This document shows positions 58,909-64,000 of a stretch of DNA of 64,000 nucleotides, in pieces. Under the pieces are notes generated by a model. The model was given only the letters and a program-made list of their open reading frames with translations, had not been told where the DNA came from and did not search any database. Within the stretch, counting starts at the first letter, position 1; every line of letters starts with the position of its first letter. The DNA comes from Chryseobacterium sp. Marseille-Q5410 (GTDB taxonomy: Bacteria; Bacteroidota; Bacteroidia; Flavobacteriales; Weeksellaceae), in contig CAMPOT010000002.1 of the NCBI GenBank assembly GCA_946892665.1, positions 186,001-250,000 of the forward strand, written 5' to 3'. Both the position numbers and the translations under genes were made by a program.

Positions 58909-59584
58909 TGTAAATTGGTTTTAAGTGAGGAATTGTGTTTTTTAATTTAGATTTCCAGTTTTTAATTTCCTTTCCGTTGCCATCTTTCCAATCTGCATTG
59001 ATCCAGCTTTCGTATTTTGACCGTACAGCGAATGTAAAGGGCGAAAAATCACGTTTTAACTCGTTTTGATATGTTTCCTTGGCGTAATCTAAAAACTCGT
59101 CTAAATTGGGCGGTTTTTGTTTTTCTTTTTTAGCGCAACTTTTTTCTTTTTCAGGATCCGGAGTTTTAACCGTCTCATTTAAAATTGAATTGCCTAAATT
59201 TTCTTTTGTTTCTTTTTCTAAAAGAAAATCATTTACATTTACATTTACATCTAACATATTACATTTTACAGTTGATTTTCGTTCCGGTTCGTTGAACGAA
59301 ATTGAACGGTCGTTGGTTTTCGTTGCGTTTCGTTTCTCTGCGCTTCTTTTTCCTGCTTCGCTACGCTGCTTCTTTTGAGATTCCCACTTCTCTAAATCAC
59401 GTTTTAATGTGTTTTTAATTTGCGAGAATAGAGCGTTAATCATAAAGTCATCCGACTGGGGGTTTTCATCGTTTACATACGAAAAAATATGTTTGATAAG
59501 TTTTCCAGCTAAATCATCCGGAATTTCTTTAAAAACCCCATACCAGTCAGAATAGACTACAAAAGATTTTTTATCCTCTGCCAT
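58754..59584 (-). CDS. DUF6291-like replication protein
   Basis: 276 residues. N-terminal VVYSDWYGVFKEIPDDLAGK, then LIKHIFSYVNDENPQSDDFM: the pattern of a family (DUF6291, as I recall) found in phage replication loci. A basic, low-complexity middle (KKQRSEAGKRSAEKRNATKT) and a C-terminal helical part (EFLDYAKETYQNELKRDFSP, FAVRSKYESWINADWKDGNG) resemble phage initiators. The last 155 bases also encode the start of the next gene. Confidence 0.6.
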   Translation of the reverse strand: MAEDKKSFVVYSDWYGVFKEIPDDLAGKLIKHIFSYVNDENPQSDDFMINALFSQIKNTLKRDLEKWESQKKQRSEAGKRSAEKRNATKTNDRSISFNEPERKSTVKCNMLDVNVNVNDFLLEKETKENLGNSILNETVKTPDPEKEKSCAKKEKQKPPNLDEFLDYAKETYQNELKRDFSPFTFAVRSKYESWINADWKDGNGKEIKNWKSKLKNTIPHLKPIYNGTNNYTAGAVNGNQKTAGKVSARTLLAQRLNAANAANSESGNNTIDIEAL

Positions 59585-59589
59585 ATAAT

Positions 59590-62094
59590 TTACGCTTCCA
59601 TTAAATCAAACAAAGTCGGCATATTTAATTTTTCATGCATTGAGCGAACGTAGAATAAACCATCTTTGTAATATTCAGAATTAAGCTCTACTGCTTTAGC
59701 TTTGCGACCCATTTTAAGTGATATTGTAGGAACTGTCATTAAACCTCCGAATGGTTCGTAAACTATCTCACCTTTCATTGAAAAAAGTTCTATTAACCTC
59801 TCAACAATATCAATTTGAAGCGGGCAAATATGTTTCTCCTTTTTGTTGGAAACCTGCCGAGCGTTAAGGGTATTCATTCTGTTTACATCTGTCCACACAA
59901 AATCATTATTTGAGTGAGGTGGTATGGTCATGTATTCACGTGAAATTTTACCTTTCTTTTCAAGTTCGGTAGATAATTTTAAATGATTTTCGAAAGTGTA
60001 TAAACCTTCATCATTGTATTGCTTCCAAACTCTCCAAACTTCTTTTAAATCTTTATCTTTTAAAGTATCAACATCCAAATAATGATCTCCGGAACTTCTC
60101 CAATATGAATGAGCATCTAACTGCCATCTTTCAACAGGATATTCTTCTTTCGTTTTAAATACTGGCAAATCTGAATAAGCATTCTCAGCGTTTGTAGGTG
60201 CTTTTCTAAATAGTAGAACGTATTCTGGCATTCCTACTCCCATTTTAGAACCGTCTTTGCATTTCTCAGAATGCCCAAGTCGGTACGTTTGGTTATTTTC
60301 CCGAACTACATCGGTGGTGATTGTTATTTTACCGATCAAATGAAATCCGTGTTTTTTAAATGATCTTACAGTATCACCGCTGAAATCATCCATCGAAGTA
60401 AAAGAAGTTCCATTTTGGTAAGAATAACGGATTCTATCTTTTACGTGAATAGCTGCAACCCTACCTGGAATTAATATCCTGTGTAAATGCGGAACTAAAA
60501 AGTCCATTTGATTGAAAAACCCTTCATTATCAACATTATGTCCGAAATCGTTATAATTGTCGGAATATTCGTAATGGTTCCCGAACGGAATTGACGTTAA
60601 AATCATTCCTACTGAATTATCTGGTACTTCGTTTTCATCTGCTGAAATTATTACCGTATCATTATTATAAAGGGTAGCATCACCAATTACAACCTTATCT
60701 CCATTACTAAAAATCTGTCTTTCCATTTTATCTCTTATTAATTCATTGTTTAATCCGTATTCTCTTACTAATTTTATCATTTCGGTTTGTAACTCCTTAT
60801 GTTTTTCCCATTTCTTCATGAGAGTTGAAAAAACATGATCTTCGTTATTGGTGTAGATAATATGTACATTTACTTCCTTGTCTTGACCGAATCTGTAAAG
60901 CCTGTGTATTGCCTGAATAAAATCATTAAACTTATAATCAATCCCGACAAAAATCATGTTATTACAGTATTCTTGGAAGTTGCAACCACTACCAGCAATT
61001 ACAGGTTTGGTTAATAGATATTGATATTTTCCATTTGAAAAGTCAATCAGTAAATCTTCTTTAACTTCATTTTTTTGAGAACCAAAAACAGAGTTATAGG
61101 ATTTTGATTTATAAAGTTTTTCAAGTTCTGCACGTTCACTTTCTCGATGATGCCATAGAATGAAATTATCATCTTTTAAAGTTTCGGTTATTTCAAAAGT
61201 CTTTTGGCATCTTAACTCCATAGAATCTCTTTTTTCACGTGAGCTATCTACAAGAGATTTAGTATTGTCTTTGAAAAGTATTAAGTCACCGAACTTATTT
61301 TGTATAATTTCATCGCTTAAATTTTCAATCCTGTGTTCAATAACATTTAGTTTAGGTAAATCATAACCTTTATTTGGATAACCTAAATCCGAAGGTGTGT
61401 TTATGAAAACAGCCCAGCTTGAAACCCACATCCAGAAATCATCTTTTTGAGATTCTAAAAGCATTAAATCACCTGCCTTTTGTGGATTGCGTTTAAAGAA
61501 TTTTGTAAGCAAATTGCCACGATCTGCGATACCTAAAAATTCAGAATAGTTAAGAATCTCGATATAATCATTTGGAGAAGGTGTTGCAGTTGCTACAAAT
61601 CTGTACGGAATACTTTTGAAATACTTAATAATGTAATTTGTAGTTTCAGTCTTTAAGTTTCGTAAAATAGATGCTTCGTCAAATGAAACGCCACCGAATT
61701 TTTCAGCTTTAATATCCCCCTTTCTAATCCTTTCGTAATTGGTTAGATAAATCTTTTTTGAGTACTCGCAAATAGTATCAGTATCTTTAATGTACTCAAT
61801 TTCAAATCCAGTATTTAGCTTTTCATTATCCCTTTTAAACTCTCCCATAACTCCCAAAGGACAAGCTATAAGAAAAGGCTTTCCAGTTTCATTAATACAG
61901 TTTACAGCGTTAATAAGTTGCATGAATGTTTTGCCTAATCCGAATGAAGCGAAGATTGCCCTGCGACCTCCTCGCAATGTCCAACTACAAATATCTTTTT
62001 GATGATCTTTTGCAATTTCAGGAATCCAATTAGGCTCAAATCCGTAGTTTTCCGATATAGTGACTTTATTTTTTAAAAATGTTTCGTAATTCAC
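59590..62094 (-). CDS. SNF2-type helicase fused to DNA methyltransferase
   Basis: 834 residues. Helicase half: Walker A FGLGKT (51-56), Walker B region SFDEAS (137-142), VATATPSPNDY (motif III) and QAIHRLYRFGQ (394-404, motif VI). Methyltransferase half: motif IV TSIPFG (500-505), where most enzymes have SPPY/DPPY, and motif I EPFGGLMTVP near 780 with AKAVELN after it; motif IV before motif I is the beta-type order of N4C/N6A enzymes. The two halves may scan and methylate phage DNA. No restriction enzyme is adjacent. It is coupled to the 58-residue gene by ATGA. Confidence 0.88.
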   Translation of the reverse strand: MNYETFLKNKVTISENYGFEPNWIPEIAKDHQKDICSWTLRGGRRAIFASFGLGKTFMQLINAVNCINETGKPFLIACPLGVMGEFKRDNEKLNTGFEIEYIKDTDTICEYSKKIYLTNYERIRKGDIKAEKFGGVSFDEASILRNLKTETTNYIIKYFKSIPYRFVATATPSPNDYIEILNYSEFLGIADRGNLLTKFFKRNPQKAGDLMLLESQKDDFWMWVSSWAVFINTPSDLGYPNKGYDLPKLNVIEHRIENLSDEIIQNKFGDLILFKDNTKSLVDSSREKRDSMELRCQKTFEITETLKDDNFILWHHRESERAELEKLYKSKSYNSVFGSQKNEVKEDLLIDFSNGKYQYLLTKPVIAGSGCNFQEYCNNMIFVGIDYKFNDFIQAIHRLYRFGQDKEVNVHIIYTNNEDHVFSTLMKKWEKHKELQTEMIKLVREYGLNNELIRDKMERQIFSNGDKVVIGDATLYNNDTVIISADENEVPDNSVGMILTSIPFGNHYEYSDNYNDFGHNVDNEGFFNQMDFLVPHLHRILIPGRVAAIHVKDRIRYSYQNGTSFTSMDDFSGDTVRSFKKHGFHLIGKITITTDVVRENNQTYRLGHSEKCKDGSKMGVGMPEYVLLFRKAPTNAENAYSDLPVFKTKEEYPVERWQLDAHSYWRSSGDHYLDVDTLKDKDLKEVWRVWKQYNDEGLYTFENHLKLSTELEKKGKISREYMTIPPHSNNDFVWTDVNRMNTLNARQVSNKKEKHICPLQIDIVERLIELFSMKGEIVYEPFGGLMTVPTISLKMGRKAKAVELNSEYYKDGLFYVRSMHEKLNMPTLFDLMEA

Positions 62095-62267
62095 TTTTCT
62101 AATTTTTGTGTGATTAATGTTTTAGCTTTCTCTTCTAAAGTTGCGATTGGGTTTTTCTTGATATTGTAGGTCTTAAAAACTTTCAGTTTCGGGATATTGA
62201 TTGTGTAATTGTCTGCACCCGGATCAGCCCCAAACCATACATCAAAACCTTTAATTTCTATTTTCAT
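62091..62267 (-). CDS. 58-residue early phage protein
   Basis: MKIEIKGFDVWFGADPGADN, then YTINIPKLKVFKTYNIKKNP and IATLEEKAKTLITQKLEK. It overlaps the HNH gene stop (TAATG) and the methyltransferase start (ATGA), so it is tightly embedded in the operon. Function unknown. Confidence 0.6.
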   Translation of the reverse strand: MKIEIKGFDVWFGADPGADNYTINIPKLKVFKTYNIKKNPIATLEEKAKTLITQKLEK

Positions 62268-62737
62268 TATTCTAATCTATTAAGTGAAAATCCCTGTTCT
62301 TTTGCAAAATTTGGGTGAACCTCCAAATATGAGTGACAGCTCCGGCATAAGGCTTTGAAATACCGCTTGTCCATCAATAAATCGCCTATCTTGCCTTTTG
62401 CGTGGTGTATGTCGGTTGCTTTAATTGTGCAGCTTTCTAATCGTGCCTGGCAAGTGGGGTGGTCTTTCATAAACTGATCCCGAACTTTTCTATATTGTGC
62501 AAGTCTTTCAATTTGCTTTTGTGAAATTTTCGGAATTGGTTTTGGCTGTTTTTTTGGTTTTTCAGCAATCGCCAGAAAAGCATTCATATTTTCGCGCATT
62601 TTCCGTTTTCCTTCCTTTCGTTCCTCTTTAAATATTTCATTATGAAAATAGCATCGTTTGGCGGTGAGTGGCTTTTCTTTTGAGCCTTCGGGACAATCAG
62701 GACAGATACCATATTTAACTTTTATACTGCTGCGCAT
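62267..62737 (-). CDS. HNH-type nuclease
   Basis: 156 residues. N-terminal cysteine cluster YGICPDCPEGSKEKPLTAKR and RCYFHNEI, a basic middle (EKPKKQPKPIPKISQKQIER), then the HNH-like end: CQARLESCTIKATDIHHAKG, then ALCRSCHSYLEVHP. The HH of DIHH and the CxxCH knuckle give a zinc-finger HNH nuclease related to NinG/Rap-type recombination nucleases. Member of the recombination module. Confidence 0.75.
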   Translation of the reverse strand: MRSSIKVKYGICPDCPEGSKEKPLTAKRCYFHNEIFKEERKEGKRKMRENMNAFLAIAEKPKKQPKPIPKISQKQIERLAQYRKVRDQFMKDHPTCQARLESCTIKATDIHHAKGKIGDLLMDKRYFKALCRSCHSYLEVHPNFAKEQGFSLNRLE

Positions 62738-63408
62738 ACTTCTAATGTTTTAAGTAATTTTTCTTTGTACTTTTTGGCGTGTGCAGCCTTTTCCAGAAGT
62801 CTTTTGATATATTCCTCATCTCTGGGAACATCGATAAAATGGGCGTGGTGTTTTTCGTTGTAGAATTTGTCATCGAAACTCATGAATTTGCAGGTTTCTG
62901 TCTGTGTTAAGTACATATTTGTCTGCATTTGTCCGTAATATTCCGGAACTACTATTTTAACTTCCTCAGCGGTTGTAAGGGTTAAATATTCCAGGTGAGT
63001 ATCGGAGTTCGGGCATTTAATCTCACCGGATAATTTTAAAGCCTTTACGATAATGTCTGGCGTACCGCCTAAATTGAAATCATCATCATAAAAGAAAACA
63101 AAACCGTTCGTAGAGGTGTAAATAAAATCATCATGATCTAATGTTAATCCTAATTCTTTGGCAAATCTTACCGCTGCAGCTGGTTCTGTATTTTTGCCGT
63201 GTTCCATTGCTGAATTATAGTAACTCGGTTCACGTGGTGCGAGAAGTGCAGCGGCTTTTTTTCGGATATAGGTTTTGGCCCCTACTGATAAAACTTCATC
63301 TTTCTTTTTAGGCTCTGGAAGTAATTTTGATGCTTCGCTGGCGGTGAAATATGGCGCACGGAAATCAAGCCATTCTTCTTCGGTGTCGAATACGATATAT
63401 TTAATCAT
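62722..63408 (-). CDS. YqaJ-type phage exonuclease
   Basis: 228 residues. PD-(D/E)XK signs of the YqaJ/lambda-Exo group: WLDFRAPYFTASEASKLLP, Asp in NLGGTPDIIVKAL and the E-x-K in SGEIKCPNSDTHLEY, then VVPEYYGQMQTNMYLTQTE (helix with Gln-Met-Gln typical of these enzymes). It resects DNA 5'-3' for the annealing protein encoded next to it; their genes overlap by eight bases. Confidence 0.85.
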   Translation of the reverse strand: MIKYIVFDTEEEWLDFRAPYFTASEASKLLPEPKKKDEVLSVGAKTYIRKKAAALLAPREPSYYNSAMEHGKNTEPAAAVRFAKELGLTLDHDDFIYTSTNGFVFFYDDDFNLGGTPDIIVKALKLSGEIKCPNSDTHLEYLTLTTAEEVKIVVPEYYGQMQTNMYLTQTETCKFMSFDDKFYNEKHHAHFIDVPRDEEYIKRLLEKAAHAKKYKEKLLKTLEVCAAV

Positions 63409-63937
63409 GATTTGCTAATTTTTCAAGGTTAGACTTACCGGAATTGATTACTTCTGCTTCAACAACTTCCACATCTTTAAAGTCTGCAGGGGCATAAATA
63501 TCCTGCGCAATACCTAATTCAGAAGCACATTTTTTAAGTGCATCTGTTGCAGCGGCTTTCAAATCATTGCCAATCGATAGCGGTTTTGTAGTGCCTGAAC
63601 GAAACATAATGTCTTTATTTCCGTACTGCATTTTCACGATAGTATTGCCGTTGCTTCTACAAGTCAATTTACCTTTTACAACTACTTCTCCGGCTTCAAT
63701 TAAAATCTGTTCAGACATAATTTCAAAGTCCCAATTCCAACCAAAAAGCATATTAAGCTGTTTTTTCATGTAAGAACCGGAAACATAATCCCAAGTACCT
63801 CCACCTTTTGCTTTACGAGTTTTGATTGCTTTTTTTGGCGTTTTACCGATTACCGTATTAAGTTGCTCGACAGACAAAATCAAATCTTTGGTCTTGCTGA
63901 TATCGGCAGTGGTAATCATTATTGTTTTATTTTCCAT
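63401..63937 (-). CDS. Rad52-family single-strand annealing protein
   Basis: 178 residues. MENKTIMITTADISKTKDLI, TWDYVSGSYMKKQLNMLFGW, WDFEIMSEQILIEAGEVVVK and GNDLKAAATDALKKCASELG match the Rad52/22 superfamily of phage annealing proteins (conserved FGWNWDF and GxxxKAAxTDALKKCA). With the YqaJ-type exonuclease and SSB it forms a complete phage recombination set. It ends 63 bases from the window edge; the promoter must lie outside. Confidence 0.85.
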   Translation of the reverse strand: MENKTIMITTADISKTKDLILSVEQLNTVIGKTPKKAIKTRKAKGGGTWDYVSGSYMKKQLNMLFGWNWDFEIMSEQILIEAGEVVVKGKLTCRSNGNTIVKMQYGNKDIMFRSGTTKPLSIGNDLKAAATDALKKCASELGIAQDIYAPADFKDVEVVEAEVINSGKSNLEKLANHD

Positions 63938-64000
63938 TGTTAATTTGTTTGTGATTTGTATAATTTGCAGTAAATGATAATATCGTTTCGGAGCTTCGCT

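Larger units (their letters stand above)
25127..64000. mobile_element. Temperate tailed-phage genome (prophage), left end to window edge
   Basis: A continuous phage gene set begins right after the tRNA: integrase, a small HTH regulator, nuclease, SSB, terminases, HK97-type head genes, tail with an 1190-residue tape measure, fibres, lysis genes, then leftward replication/recombination genes. The long tape measure and the absence of a sheath suggest a siphovirus. The left attachment site is probably inside the 3' half of the tRNA; the right one is outside the window. Head, tail and lysis frames are intact, so it may be inducible. Confidence 0.93.

Overview
The window looks like the chromosome of a Bacteroidota bacterium, class Flavobacteriia, most likely the Chryseobacterium/Weeksellaceae group (the genus is inference). 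The evidence is low GC, many promoters of the Bacteroidota type (TAnnTTTG at -7, sometimes TTTG about 19 bp upstream), two secreted proteins with type IX secretion sorting tails, and host proteins of flavobacterial character. No gene-free stretch exceeds 300 bases; the longest (13211-13505) holds the rpmH promoter, a weak hairpin and the promoter of the next gene.

Bases 1-25126 are ordinary chromosome. There is a fatty-acid block (DUF177, rpmF, accB, accC), an IS1182-type insertion sequence with hairpin ends, ornithine aminotransferase, a small surface-glycan cluster (three glycosyltransferases and a cupin), gltX, accA, an FtsE-type ATPase, rpmH, an NrnA-type phosphoesterase, a T9SS cargo, a DUF1304 pseudogene with two lesions beside an alpha/beta hydrolase, dtd, greA, a HIT protein, clpX, a second T9SS cargo, a tiny PID-CTERM-like protein, a TlpA-like thioredoxin and tRNA-Met(CAU).

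From 25127 to the window edge lies a temperate tailed-phage genome whose integrase abuts the tRNA. Rightward genes come first: VRR-NUC nuclease, SSB, terminases, portal, prohead protease, capsid, connectors, tail tube, tape measure, tail tip, fibres, holin-like protein, a coiled-coil membrane/lipoprotein gene and amidase, ending at a terminator near 52.5 kb. Leftward early genes fill the rest: many small proteins, an RNA-polymerase alpha-CTD mimic, a tandem-HTH protein, a replication-like pair, a helicase-methyltransferase fusion, and a recombination set (HNH, YqaJ-type exonuclease, Rad52-type annealing protein). The right attachment site is not in the window.

Two systems stand out. First, inside the leftward operon, between 54419 and 56807, sit five gene cassettes of integron type: one ORF each, all in one orientation, separated by imperfect palindromes bounded by ..AAC and GTT.. 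boxes. The box at the end of each cassette is complementary to the start of the SAME cassette, not to its junction partner, as expected if cassettes moved as circles. Three ORFs take their start codon and first 17-20 codons from the loop of the preceding attC-like site. No integron integrase is present. Second, three rightward phage promoters share a good -7 box, lack a -33 box, and carry in its place a palindrome built on TTTAGA/TCTAAA, which suggests one regulator for the whole rightward programme.
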